Shown: positions 41,682 to 53,266, counted from the stretch's first letter. The stretch is DNA of 64,000 nt from Diabrotica undecimpunctata (GCF_040954645.1 NC_092804.1:94924862-94988861); one strand, 5' to 3'. Numbers and translations are program-made. The notes: generated from the sequence alone by a model not told the origin.

Positions 41682-42907
41682 TCTTCTTCAGTGCCTTATC
41701 CGGTCAGCATGTTGGCGATCATCAAGGCTATCATGGTTTTGTTGACTGCTCGGCGAAACAGCTCCGCTGAGGTCATCCCAAACCATTGTCGTAGATTTTT
41801 CAACCACGAGATACGACGGCGTCCCGGCCCTCTTCTGCCAAATACTTTACCCTGCATAACGAGTTGAAGAATTCGATATTTTTCTTCGTTCCGCATCACG
41901 TGGCCGAGGTACTCAAGCTTACGTTGTTTAATTAAATTAAGCACTTCTTTTTCTTTTGTCATGCGCTGTAGGACCTCAACGTTGGTGACATGGTCCACCT
42001 AAGATATTTTTAGTATCCTTCTGTACATCCACATCTCGAAGGCTTCGATTCGTTTTTCAGTGGCTTGCGTCAGTGTCCAGGCTTCAACTCCATATAGTAA
42101 CACTGGAAGAACGTAGCACCTCACTATCCGCATCTTGGTTCCCAAACTGAGATCACTGCAGCTCAGCAAGGATCTCAACTTAATAAATGTAGACCGTGCC
42201 ATTTCAATTCTGGATCTAATCTCTTGAGCGTAGTCCCATTGTACGTTGAGGGTAGTTCCGAGGTAAGTGAATTTGTCGACTCTTTGGATCTCTTCGCTAC
42301 CTGCCATTCGTGCCCCGGTATCTAAATTTGTACGGCTGACAACCATGAATTTAGTTTTAATATTGAGGTTCAGTCTGTATGTTACGCTCACAGTTCGCAC
42401 TCGGTCTAGTAAGGCCTGCAGATCGTTTAGGCTGGTTGCTAGTAACACAGTGTCATCGGCGTAGCGGATATTATTGATGTATTCACCGTTCACTCGGATT
42501 CCCATGTCTAGGTTTGTGAGGGCTTCATTAAAAATCTCCTCAGAGTATATATTGAAAAGAGTCGGCGATAGCACACATCCTTGCCTTACTCCTCGCATGA
42601 TCTTGACTTGGTCGGTCAGCTGGTCTTCGACCTTGACTTGAGCACGCTAGTTCCAGTATAAATTCATGATGATCCGAATGCCCTTCTCATCCAATCCTAC
42701 TCTTTGTAGTGCGGTGACCATCTTCTGGTGCTGACAACGGTCAAATGCCTTGGCGTAGTCAATAAAACAAATATAGACATCACAACTGACATCGCGGCAT
42801 CTCTGAAGTAGGACTTGTAAGGTGAAAAGTGCTTCACGTGTACCCATGGAATTTCGGAATCCGAATTGCATTTCACCGACATTTTCTTCGCATTTCTTGT
42901 AAATCAT
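41682..42907 (-). mobile_element. LINE-B3: RTE-like 3' fragment inserted in PLE-C
   Basis: 5'-truncated. RT on the minus strand: FGFRNSMGTREALFTLQVLL, YICFIDYAKAFDRCQHQKMV, MRGVRQGCVLSPTLFNIYSE, NNIRYADDTVLL, RCYVLPVLLYGVEAWTLTQA, then after one stop VDHVTNVEVLQRM-like, RKLEYLGHVMRNEEKY, GRRGPGRRRISWLKNLRQWF. The 3' tail is (AAG)n (TTCTTCTTCTTC at 41679-41690). The PLE frame reads IVSSI | NAPNC across the site; TCATCCATT on the left and TCATCATT on the right are a slightly altered TSD. Confidence 0.9.
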
Positions 42908-44200
42908 CATTAACGCTCCTAATTGCAACATTGCACATTTTTTGGCTAATATACGTTCAACAGCATATAATCATGATAACAAAATTAATATCTCAGACTC
43001 CTTGAAGTTTATTGATTTTATCAACAACTTCCAACTACCTTTGGGTTCCAAGTAGTAAGTTTCGATGTAGTGTCTCATAATCACTGGAATTAAATTCAAC
43101 CCCATTGTCCCTTTGGATGGGAAACTTTCGTGGAACTCGTCAAGTTAGTGTTTGACACCAACTATTTGAGGTTCAATGATAGATTTTACCTACAGATTTT
43201 TGGAACCCCTATGGGATCTTCTATTTATCCCCTTTTGATTGGTTTCGTCTTAAATGACCTTATTGTAGATAGACTCAGTCACTTGGATTACAATATTCCT
43301 TTTGTCAAGAGGTATGTTGACGACTTGATCCTGGCCGTACCCACTGATCAAATTACTAACACACTTTCTGTGTTCAATGAATACAATCCCCACTTGCAGT
43401 TCACATGTGAGAAGGAGGTAAATAAAACCATTCCTTAATTATTATTCCTTTTATCCTAAAAGATTCAAACACAACCTCGTACAGGGATTAGCCTTAAGGA
43501 CTCATAAGTTGTCACATCCTTTATACAGAAGGGAAGCCACTCAGTTAATTAAAACTATATTAGTTGAGAATTCTTATCCAACTTTTCTTATTAATAGATA
43601 TCTTTTTTCTACTGCAACGTCCTTACTTGACCCGACTTATACCAATGTGGGAGATTTGCATAATAACATACTTGACAACAATGAACTCCACCTTGATGAG
43701 GTATTCACATCTGAGTCTTCTAGATATTTCTCATTACCCTATTTTCCACAAGTTACAGAGAAACTTGCTAAATTGTTTAAACCCATATCTACTAAAATAG
43801 GCACTAAAAATTGTAAAACAGTTGGAAATATCTTTTCACGTACCAAAAACACCTTTAGATATTTGGGAGAAATCAAATGTAGTATTTAACATTCCAAGCA
43901 AAGACTGTCATTTGAAGTATATTGGCCAAACGAAAAGAACCCTTAAAGGGCGTGTTATATGCCATAAAATTGATATCAGATGCAACAAGAACTCTTGTGC
44001 TCTCAGTACCCACTCTATCTCTCTTAACCACCAAATTGACTTTGAGAATATTAAATCTCTAGGAACTGAGAATAATTTCTATAAGAGATCCTTCCTGGAA
44101 ATGTGTCACATATTAAGGGAAAAAAACTCCATGAATAGGCGTACTGACATCGATAATCTCAGCATCATTTATTACCCCTTGCTGTTGAATAATCCTTAAA
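42908..44200 (+). pseudogene. PLE-C: rest of RT and GIY-YIG endonuclease
   Basis: Resumes NAPNCNIAHFLANI, VSFDVVS, FGTPMGSSIYPLLIGFVLND, VKRYVDDLILAVPTD, then a stop after KTIP (43436) and a deletion, a linker (LPYFPQVTEKLAKLFKPIST), and GIY-YIG (KYIGQTKRTLKGRVICHKID, KRSFLEMCHILREKNSMNRR, TDIDNLSIIYYPLLLNNP) ending at about 44199. RT active-site Asp residues remain. Several frameshifts. Confidence 0.88.
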
Positions 44201-44790
44201 ATCTTTCTAGTTAAATGTTACATTTCATGATTTAACTTAGTTACACCTAAATCCGATCAAGACATGGCCTAAATTTTTCGGTTTTTGTCCTTTAGGAAAA
44301 AAAGTAGCTAAAACCGATTCTACCTTGATACTTCTAAATTAAATCCCTATATCCATTTCAACGAGAACTTTAGCAATTTTCATACATCACATTCGATGTA
44401 AAATCCTTTCCTAAAGGAACCACATGGAGAACCACAAATTCATATCACATTATAATTCATTAATAATCACTAATTCTAGGTTCCGTAACAATGGTCATCG
44501 GTACCTTTTATTTCCATTCTTCTTTTTAATTAGATTTATAAATAAATTGGCTTCATGTTTCGATATATTATACATCAGCGATAGAATAGAATTATTGTAT
44601 TATATTATACTGTTCTTGTTAACATATTGTGACATTTTTGTGACTGGTTAATGTTTGTATTAATTTATAAAAAAAACTCTGAATGTGTTTTTTTAACTGT
44701 AACTTTTATTGTATTTATTAAATGTTTTGTAACACCTTACCATATGCATTTGACAATGTTTGACATTTATATATGACTTTACAATCATTA
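44201..44790 (+). other. PLE-C 3' untranslated region
   Basis: AT-rich non-coding between the nuclease stop and the hammerhead-like terminus. Confidence 0.6.
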
Positions 44791-44793
44791 GAA

Positions 44794-44823
44794 CTGAAGA
44801 AGTGCAGAAATACTGCACGAAAC
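44794..44823 (+). ncRNA. Hammerhead-like core, PLE-C terminus
   Basis: CTGAAGA (44794-44800; canonical is CTGATGA), stem II GTGCAG/CTGCAC with an AAATA loop, GAAAC (44819-44823). Stem II is perfect with a sequence different from PLE-A, which argues for a selected structure, while the T-to-A change in the core is expected to reduce activity. Confidence 0.55.
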
Positions 44824-44912
44824 GTTTTCTATTAAAAGATTGAAATAGTTTTTTCATTTTTTATTTCTCCTTGACCGATATCCTCATTTCAGTGAGATTT
44901 TAATCTCATTCA

Positions 44913-44917
<5 letters not shown>

Positions 44918-44970
<53 letters not shown>
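44918..44970. repeat. (TA)n microsatellite
   Basis: About 53 bp of TA repeats at the outer end of PLE-C. Confidence 0.98.
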
Positions 44971-44974
<4 letters not shown>

Positions 44975-44999
44975 CGTATAGCTAAGATTAATACTATTA

Positions 45000-45215
45000 C
45001 AGGAATTAACCTCACCAGTCTTTCGGGTTAAACCGCGTTAATTATAATTGCGCCGAGCTTTCCACATCCTCTTTGATGTCTTCTTCAGGACTTCCGAGGT
45101 CTCAGTCTCCCGAATTCTCAGACACTACTACACTAATCACAGCATTACAGGTGCTGAGAATAGAGGAGGGGTCATTTACACTGTCGATGGTGACGTGGCT
45201 TGGGTGAAGGTTGGC
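45000..45215 (-). repeat. PLE-B2 terminal repeat, left copy
   Basis: Inverted relative to 46640-46850: shares AGACTGAGACCTC, GTGACGTGGCTTGGGTG and CGCCGAGCTTT words on opposite strands. Overlaps the C-terminal end of the PLE-B2 frame. Confidence 0.75.
45059..45088 (-). ncRNA. Hammerhead-like core, PLE-B2 left terminus
   Basis: On the minus strand CTGAAGA (45082-45088), stem II GACATC/GATGTG, GAAA (45059-45062). Confidence 0.45.
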
Positions 45216-45608
45216 GTGGGGGCCAGCGTGGGGATTGGTGCGGTGATTGGCACGGGGGATGGCGCGAACATTTCTGACAGTCGGATTTTGGTTGACGAGT
45301 GGAGCCGTTGGTATTTTCTTTATGAAGGGTCTCCAAGTCGAAGGTATCCGTATGCCGTCATCTCTTTTATTGAGACAATTTGGACTTTTTTCAATTTCTA
45401 TGGCTTCTCGGATTTTTCTTGGTTTATAGAAGCAGATGGGCGCTATGGTTCTGGAGTTTTCAAAATCAATTTTGCGACCTGTATGAAGGTGGTGTTGACC
45501 TAGAGCTGAAATTGACTCGGAATTGCGAACAGAAATGGAATGTTCATAAATCCTATTTTGGATTCTACGATTTGTTTGGCCTATATAGGATCGGGGCAGT
45601 CTGCACAA
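45102..45608 (-). pseudogene. PLE-B2 GIY-YIG endonuclease
   Basis: SYIGQTNRRIQNRIYEHSIS, ALGQHHLHTGRKIDFENSRT, KPRKIREAIEIEKSPNCLNK, then an Asn/His/Pro-rich tail. It overlaps the end of the RT frame (45565) by a frameshift. The upstream Cys of the module is altered. Confidence 0.82.
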
Positions 45609-46608
45609 GAAATTTCATAAACTCCGTGTTGATCATTTGGAATGTTGTCTTTGACTGATCGGACAAGAGATGGAAGTTTTTTTGGGGGGTAAATAATGTC
45701 GTTATTCCTCTTGATTTTAGAATTTTGTCTATTTTGTCAGTGACACCTTTAATGTAAGGAAGAAGCTTTCGTATGATGAAAGTCTGAGTCTTTGGGTTGA
45801 GATTGAGTGGGACATTGATGTCTGTAGATACTCCTATTGATGTGATTTTCGCGGTAACCGTTTTGGATAGGGTCTGTTTTAAACTAGAGAGTTCAGCGGG
45901 TCTACTTGCATTGTCGCAAAGGGGTATTGACCTGGAGACAAGCGTGTTAATTACTGAATTAATTTGTGAAGAGGGATAATGAGCGTTGGCATGGAAGTAA
46001 CGATTGGTATGGATGGGTTTTCGATGAATAGAGTGATGAAAACCTCGGGATTGGTTTTTCTTTATGATAACGTCGAGAAATGGTAGGGATGAATCAGTTT
46101 CCATCTCCATTGTAAACTGGATACTAGGATGTATACCATTCAGATGGGTTTCAAAAGATACCAAAGCACCCCTGCCATGGGACCAAATAACGAATGTATC
46201 TTCAACATATCGTAGCCAACATGTAGGTTTGAGCATTGATGTGGATAGTACTCGGATCTCGCAGTCTTCCATAAAGATATTGGCAATTACTGGAGATAGT
46301 GAGGAGCCCATTGGGGCACCATTTATTTGTCTGTAGAATTGATTTTGGAAGATAAAATAAGTGTTGGACATACAATATTTAATGAGAGATAAGTGGTCTT
46401 GCTGGATACTGTATTTAGTTTTCAGAATATTTAGAGTTTCGTCTATAGAAATGTTTGTAAAAAGTGAAACAATATCAAAACTTACTAGAATGTCTGACAG
46501 TGAGATAGGGTATTGTTTAAGAAGTTCGATGAAATGAAAAGAATTTTTGACGAAGGATGAAGCATTTTCGGCGAGAGGTTGTAGAGTTTTGGTCAAGTAC
46601 TTGGCCAA
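45565..46608 (-). pseudogene. PLE-B2 reverse transcriptase
   Basis: A 347-codon open frame: KYLTKTLQPLAENASSFVKN, SFDIVSLFTNISIDETLNIL, FYRQINGAPMGSSLSPVIAN, CWLRYVEDTFVIW (the first catalytic Asp of YVDD is Glu), IHPSIQFTMEMETDSSLPFL, HRKPIHTNRYFHANAHYP, KLLPYIKGVTDKIDKILKSR. The N-terminal finger is missing. Same family as PLE-B at 24.0 and 38.3 kb. Confidence 0.88.
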
Positions 46609-46616
46609 TGGTTATT

Positions 46617-46850
46617 TAGGGCAGTTGTGTAGGCCCCCACGTCAACCTCCACCCAAGCCACGTCACCATCGGCGGTATAAATGACCCGTCCTCTATTCCC
46701 AGCAGTAATGCTTTGATAAGTGATCAGTGTAGTAGTGTCTAGGGACTCGGGAGACTGAGACCTCTCAAGCCCTGAAAAGACGTCGAAGAAGATGTCGAAA
46801 GCTCGGCGCAATGATAATCAACGCGGTTTACCAGGAAGACTTAATTTTAG
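46617..46850 (+). repeat. PLE-B2 terminal repeat, right inverted copy, with TATA box
   Basis: Inverted match to 45000-45215. Contains TATAAATG at 46676-46683, about 95 bp before the hammerhead-like core. The left copy has GTGTAAATG at the same place, so it has lost the TATA box. Confidence 0.75.
46772..46800 (+). ncRNA. Hammerhead-like core, PLE-B2 right terminus
   Basis: CTGAAAA, stem II GACGTC/GATGTC (one G-T pair), GAAA. Compared with the left copy, stem II changed but still pairs. Confidence 0.4.
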
Positions 46851-46962
46851 CTCTAGGTTTAATAATTGTAATAACCGCGGAAACCTTTCGGAACATATAC
46901 AAGCAAGAATAGAGGTAGACTATTCCAGATTATTTTAGTACATAATAACTTGTATACATAAG

Positions 46963-47025
<63 letters not shown>
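46963..47025. repeat. (TA)n microsatellite, left target of the mariner-like element
   Basis: About 63 bp of TA repeats. Confidence 0.98.
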
Positions 47026-47027
<2 letters not shown>

Positions 47028-49579
47028 GGGTGGTCCAATAAGGCGATCTCTCGGCTATATATCAGAAACTAGTCATGTTATAACTTTAGGAGAAAAAATT
47101 CCTTAGTAAAAGTGGCCAAGAGAAATCGCTGGAAATAACTTTCAAGTTTCTGGGTTAACCGCCAGGGGGCGTAAACTGTGAAGAAAAATTTGAAAACCAG
47201 TTTTTTGTGAAATATGCCCAATTATACCAGGTGTTCAATAAGTAAACTAGAAAGAGGCCTAAATTCCGCACAAAGTTGTTTGAGTACTTTTTTTTTATTT
47301 TTTCAAATAAAGGGTGGGGGAGAGTGGGAAAGTATTTGTGGATAAATACCTATAACTTTGGTTTGGATCAACCGATTTTAACGAAATTAGTGTTATTAGA
47401 AAGAGTGTGGATGATTTAATTTACATCTACTATAAAACAATTGCATTTAGTTTTAATTGTCATGGGTAGAGGGTACTTTCAAATAGAAAAAATTAAAATT
47501 TGTTTTACTTCAAAATGTTTAATGGAAACACCTATTTATTGTAAATTATAATGGAACAGGATTGAATTCGTAACAAAGTGGCGCAAACCGCATGTTGATA
47601 GCTTTTGTCGAACTCGAGATATGAATAAAAACGCATAGACATAAGTAAGTATAGTATTGACTCACCCTTTATTATAACTTAAAATTAAATATGTGAAATA
47701 TCATACAAATATCTCGATCATTAAAACTTAATGTCCAATTAAATGTTTAAATCGTTTTCCATCGTTGTCCACACAAAGATGTAATCTTTCGCGAGTATAC
47801 ATAACAGCTGCTTCAATCTCAGCTGTTGATATACTATTTACTGCGTTTATAATGCGCTGTTTGTCGCCTCGCGTGGTTGGTCGAGTTTGGTACACTAAGT
47901 CCTTCAATCTTCCCCACAGATAAAAGTCCAGACATGTTAAGTCTGGAGATCTAGCTGGCCATGAAAATATACTTCCCCTTCCAATCCATTTATTTGGATA
48001 ACTTGCACACACATAATCTCGAACTCGTCTGGAAAAGTGCGCAGGACACCCGTCATGTTGTAATATCATATCTTTTCTTGTTTGTAAGGAAATTAAATCT
48101 TCCAATAAAACAGGCAGCTGATTTTCCAGAAAATCCAAGTATGTTTCGCCATTTAAAGTTCTATCAAAGAAATATGGACCTACGATCTTTCTATCAAGTA
48201 TACCACACCAAACATTAAGACTCCATCTACCTTGAACCTGCACCTCATGTATCCAGTGCAGATTTTCTTCAGCCCAATAATGCATATTATGCAGATTAAC
48301 AACCTGTGATATTTTAAAATCCTTAGAACAGTAGTTTTGGGTATGTTTAATTCTATAGAGATTTGCCGACTACTTATATGTGGATTCTGTTGAACTAAAG
48401 CAAGAACATTGATTGAATTATCTTCGGTCATACCCCTACTACGTCGTTTAAAACAAGGACGATGAAAACTACCAGTTTCTCTTAATCTTCTTGCCTTTCT
48501 TTCAAATACTTCTTTGCCATAATGTCTCCTGTCAGGATATCTTACAGAATATATACATGAGGCAATAGCGGTATTTTGGTGACATTCTAAATAAACTCCA
48601 ATCATATCATACAATTCTTCATTTGATATACTCATTACGAATTATTAGTACTGTTAATAAATTACCAATATTACCAATATTAATATCTATTGAAAAAAGT
48701 GTAATCTTCAATTCGAATTATAATATAACACTTCTTTACAATGTTTTGACTGCTGTCAATAAATAAACAATATGAACTCACCGTCAAATTCATTGTCGTA
48801 GCCTACTTAGTTTCGAAAAAACTATTTTTAATCATATGAAATAACAGTGGTCAAAATAGATATCAACATTAAGATTCTTCTGCTATAAAAAAATTTGAAA
48901 GTACCCACTGACTTATTTTTAATTTAATTTATAATACAGGGTGAGTCAATACTATAATTACTTATGTTTATGCGTTTTTATTCATATCTCGAGTTCGACA
49001 AAAGCTATTAACATGCTGCGGTTTGCGTCATTTTGTTACGAATTTAATCCAGTTCTATTATAATTTACAATAAATAGGTGTTTCCATTAAACATTTTGAA
49101 GAAAAACAAATTTTAATTTTTTCCATTCGAAAGTACCCTCTACATATGATAATCAAAACTAAATGCAATTATTTTATAGTAGATGTAAATTAATTTATCT
49201 ACACTCTTTCTAATGACACTAATTTCGTTAAAATCGGTTGATCCAAACCAAAGTTATAGCTATTTATCCACAAATACTTTCCCACTCTACCCCACCCTTT
49301 ATTTGAAAAAATAAAAAAAAATACTTAAACAACTTTGTGCAAAATTTAGGCCTCTTTTTAGTTTACTTATTTAACACTTGGTATAATTGGGCATATTTCC
49401 AAAAAACTGGTTTTCAAAGTTTTCTTCACAGGTTACGCCCCCTAGCGGTTAACCCAGAAACTTGAAAGATATTTCCACCGATTTCTCTTAACCACTTTTA
49501 CTAAGGAATTTTTTCTCCTAAAGTTATAACATGAATAGTTTCTGATATATAGCCGAGAGATCGGCTTATTGGACCACCC

Positions 49580-49581
<2 letters not shown>
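47026..49581 (-). mobile_element. Mariner-like DNA transposon with about 650-bp terminal inverted repeats
   Basis: Begins CCGGGTGGTCCAATAAGG and ends with its reverse complement (one change in the first 25 bp), bounded by TA on both sides inside a (TA)n array. The inverted repeats extend to about 47674 on the left and from about 48931 on the right. Between them lies a minus-strand transposase. A single element of 2,556 bp. Confidence 0.9.
47728..48635 (-). pseudogene. Mariner-type transposase, HTH domain plus partial DDE core
   Basis: N-terminal helix-turn-helix like the insect DUF4817 domain (YDMIGVYLECHQNTAIASCI, YPDRRHYGKEVFERKARRLR, SSRQISIELNIPKTTVLRIL). Then, after a jump and frame change near 48300, MHYWAEENLHWIHEVQ, RWSLNVWCGILDRKIVGPYF, LQHDGCPAHFSRRV (second catalytic Asp) and SPDLTCLDFYLWGRLKDLVY (third). 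The segment that should carry the first catalytic Asp between the HTH and the HYW block is missing, so the enzyme cannot be active. The start Met at 48635 precedes SISNEELYDMI. Confidence 0.85.

Positions 49582-49668
<87 letters not shown>
49582..49668. repeat. (TA)n microsatellite
   Basis: About 87 bp of TA repeats on the right side of the mariner-like element. Confidence 0.98.
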
Positions 49669-49673
<5 letters not shown>

Positions 49674-49719
49674 GCAGTTTGTGAAGATGCAAATTCAAAT
49701 AATTGTCTAACTATTCTAA

Positions 49720-50320
49720 AAATAGTTAAACGTTCTAAGAACAGTAATTATATTGTGCTGTGAACTATAAACGGATTTTATTCCATTTATGTTCTCGCAA
49801 ATAGGAGCAAAAGTGTATAATGAAGTACGTTATGTGAAAATAGAAATAAAATTTTATTTCGAATAATAAATTAATATTAAAATAATTTTTAACAATATGA
49901 TCAATAAATTAATAATAATTATTTTTATACACTAATAAATTATTTTATTTGAACTTAAAAAAAGCAAATAATTTAGAATTAATGTAATATCTCGGAAATA
50001 TAACTGTAATTCTAAGAAAAATTAAACATTCTAAGAACAAACTAATTCTATTTTGCTGCGAACAGTAAACGAATTTTATTCCATTTGGGTTATTGTAAAT
50101 AGGAACAAAAGTGGACAATGACGTACAATCAGAGAAAACAGAGATACAATTATATTGCGAATAATAAATTAATGTTAAAATAATTTTAATATGACCAATA
50201 AATTAACAATAATAATTTTATACATTAAATAATTATTTTATTTATACTTAAGAAAAAACAAGTAATAATTTAGAGTCAATGGAATATCTCGAAATAAATA
50301 TAACTACACCTACCTAAGAA
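49720..50320. repeat. Two tandem copies of an about 300-bp AT-rich block
   Basis: TTAAACGTTCTAAGAACAGT, CGGATTTTATTCCATTTATG and AATAAATTAATATTAAAATA words at 49720-50015 recur from about 50020 with changes. The second copy contains the left terminal repeat of the Tc1/IS630-like element. Confidence 0.75.
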
Positions 50321-51675
50321 ATTAGTCAGAATCAAAATCACTGTCGTCTTTTTCAGTTTCGGAACTAGAATCTTCACTAAATTATAGGATTTTCGGTTGT
50401 TATTTTGTCAATAAAAAGTTCTGCTTCCAAGAATTTTTCTTCCCACTTTTTTGCATGATCACAGCATTTTTTTTCCAAACTGCAGCACTAAATTCGTCTA
50501 AAAATGTTTCGCGTAATTGTTGAACATTCCCAATATGAATATGATTTCTTTGTCCCACGTATTGCTTCAGTGATGCACAAACTAATTCGATGGGATTGCA
50601 TCTATCTCGAACGTTTTAAATTTTGGCTTATGGAGTTAAATAATATACAAATCAGATTTTAACATATTCGTGTCAAAATAAATATTCTTAAACCTTAACC
50701 ATTCTATCATAATTTGTTTTCTACTGTTAGGATTCGGTGTTTTATTTTTTTGATGAATTAATGTTTCTTCCAAACATTTTTTGTAATTCGTAAAATTCAT
50801 TTCGTAATGTTAGTCTCCGGTATTTGAATTTGATTTAAAAATCTTTTGAGGGCAATAATAATTAATCGTTGCCCTTTTTAAATGGGCCTAGCTAGTCCTT
50901 CATTGGAATTGTTGTTCCAAAAAGTAGCAACGGTATGCGAAGTATGAACATACGTTTCGTTCATATACATATATACAATCGTTTTATTTGACTCTCTGTA
51001 CAATTTTATCGCACGTAAAAAAGCTATTCTTAAGTGACGAATATCATGTCTTTCCATTAATAGTTTTTTGTTCGTTTTCGTGTGTCTCCAGCGGAATCCC
51101 ATCGATTTTATTATTTTTCGAACAGAATCTTCGCCTCCTGTATATCCAATTCCTTTAAATGTTCTTAAAATATTCGGCACTGTAAGCACAATTTTATCAC
51201 TGGTATAAATATTTAAAATAATTCTACTTAGCAAACTTTTATCTGCGGTATCTAAATAGGTTTTAAACTTATCCTATTTTTCGTTTTAGTTGGCGATTTA
51301 AAAGAACTTACACCACGTTCTATATCTCTTTGCTCCGTGACAATTCTGCGAATACTTCTTTTTGTAACACCTGTTGCATTTGCATCTTCCTCCGAATTGT
51401 ATTAGAACTTTCCTTCATGTTCCAACACACTTTTTCTATAATTCTTTCTCAGAATAGGCCTTCTTTCTCATGTTTTACATCCACCACTTGATTTTTTGTG
51501 GTCCTCTCCGACATTTTGATTTAGTTTCGCTTTTTTACTTCGACGTCCAGCACAAGCAACTAATCTTGTTCACTTGTTGTCTCACTAAATTATTACCTTG
51601 TAGTTCTTACATTCATGTATATCTCCTTTTCTTGACATGAAATAATCTATTTGGGAGTGATTTTGTCCACTTTTG
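50106..51675 (-). mobile_element. Tc1/IS630-like DNA transposon remnant
   Basis: Perfect 13-bp inverted ends CAAAAGTGGACAA (50106-50118) and its complement (51663-51675) enclose a decayed minus-strand transposase. Size about 1.57 kb, normal for this group. Confidence 0.7.
50340..51540 (-). pseudogene. Tc1/IS630-like transposase, heavily decayed
   Basis: Helix-turn-helix remnant (NATGVTKRSIRRIVTEQRDI in broken phase), then an open stretch at 50878-51234: FKGIGYTGGEDSVRKIIKSM, GFRWRHTKTNKKLLMERHDI, RHLRIAFLRAIKLYRE, VYMYMNETYVHTSHTVATFW, where the usual catalytic DET is NET. The C-terminal CNPIELVCASLKQYVGQ block is readable near 50600. Many stops. Confidence 0.75.
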
Positions 51676-52250
51676 TACGTAATAAGTTAAGTTTCTCTCT
51701 TTTGAAAGAATATTTTAACTCCTAATTTATCATATAAAGCTTTTCTTTCATTCTCAACCAGCTATATTTGAGGAGTATATAATTATCAATATATTACATA
51801 TTATCAATATTTAGAGAGATGGAAGCAAATATACCTAAAAAAAGAGCGTTGCCGACAGAAGTGAATACTTCTTATAGCCTGTGATTATTATGTAGGTTGA
51901 TGAAATTTTATGTCTGCTTATTACTAAATTAATAATATTTTTTATAATAACACTACACATTTAATATCCTTAAAATTTTTAAAATCTTAATTTTTTCCTT
52001 TAAAAATTTTGTTTAATGATTTTAGTAATTTTCAAAATTTGTTAAATACAATACATATAGAATTTATTTGTCATAACCGTTACTTTAGAATTTATTCACC
52101 TTTTTGGTTTAACGCCAAACATGATTTCGTATGGATTCTGGCGTATTCCTTTGTGATAAGTTATGTTTTTTGCGAATTGAATAAACAGCAAACCTTCTGA
52201 CTATTTATTTGAATTATTATCTTGCATCAACGCAGCTGGATTTCGCTTTC
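51676..52250. other. AT-rich non-coding, nothing recognised
   Basis: No element end, repeat or gene could be supported. Short open frames lack any motif. Confidence 0.5.
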
Positions 52251-52251
52251 G

Positions 52252-53266
52252 CTTCCTGGATTTCGCTAAGCGAAATTCAGGACGCAATGAAAAAGATGAA
52301 AAACAACAAAGCGCCAGGGAGAAGATGGAGTCGTAATAGAAGCTATGAAGATGGGCGGACGTGCCCTTCTCAACCCAATAAAAATGTTGTTTAACCTTTG
52401 TCTAACAGATTGTTGCATATCAAAAACATGGAACAATGCAGTAACAATTTTACTACACAAGAAAGGAGACAAGGCGCACCTAGAAAACTATAGACCAATC
52501 AGCTTATTGAACCACATCTATAAAATGTTTACCCGAATAATTACAACAAGACTAGAGAAAAAGTTAGATTTCTACCAGCCCCTAAAACAAGCTGGCTTCC
52601 GCTCAAAATTCAGAACAAACGATCACCTACAAACGGTAAAAACCTTAATAGAAAAGTCGCTAGAATATAACAGACCACTGGTACTTATCTTCGTAGACTT
52701 TCACAAAGCCTTAGACACTGTGGAATTAGACAGCATTATAACTGCTCTGAACAATAGTAGAATAGATTACCGGCTCACAAAGTTAGTACAAACATTATAC
52801 CAAAACGCCACAATGCGTGTAAAACTACATGATACCACCAGAGAAATTCATATCAAGTGAGGTGTGAGACAGATCGACACTCTCTCACCTAAATTATTTA
52901 TAACGGTCCTCGAATACGCCTTTAAAATGCTAAAGTGGGAAAATAGAGGAATAAAAATAGATGGAGAAATGCTCAATCATCTGCGTTTTGCCGACGACAT
53001 AATACTTATTACCGAAGATCTGGGTGAAGCACAACAAATGGTACAAGAATTAGAAAACGTATCTTCAACAATAGGTATAAAAATGAACATCAGTAAGACC
53101 AAATTTATGACAAATTTAGTTCCCAGCGAACACCTAATCATCCAAAATCAGGTGGTAGAATTGACAGAAAAGTACATATATCTTGGTCATAAAATCAGAA
53201 TAGGCAAGGACCACCAGACCTGTGAATTTCAACGCCGAGTAACACTTGCTTGGGCGGCGTATGGTT
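52252..53266 (+). pseudogene. LINE-A2 reverse transcriptase
   Basis: MKKMKNNKAPG, a frameshift, NAVTILLHKKGDKAHLENYR, PISLLNHIYKMFTRIITTRL, QAGFRSKFRTNDHLQTVKTL, LIFVDFHKALDTVELDSI, a stop before GVRQIDTLSPKLFITVLE (the usual G of GVRQGD is Ile), and LRFADDIILI as active site, followed by the thumb (ISKTKFMTN, YIYLGHKIRIGKDHQTCEFQ). Confidence 0.85.
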
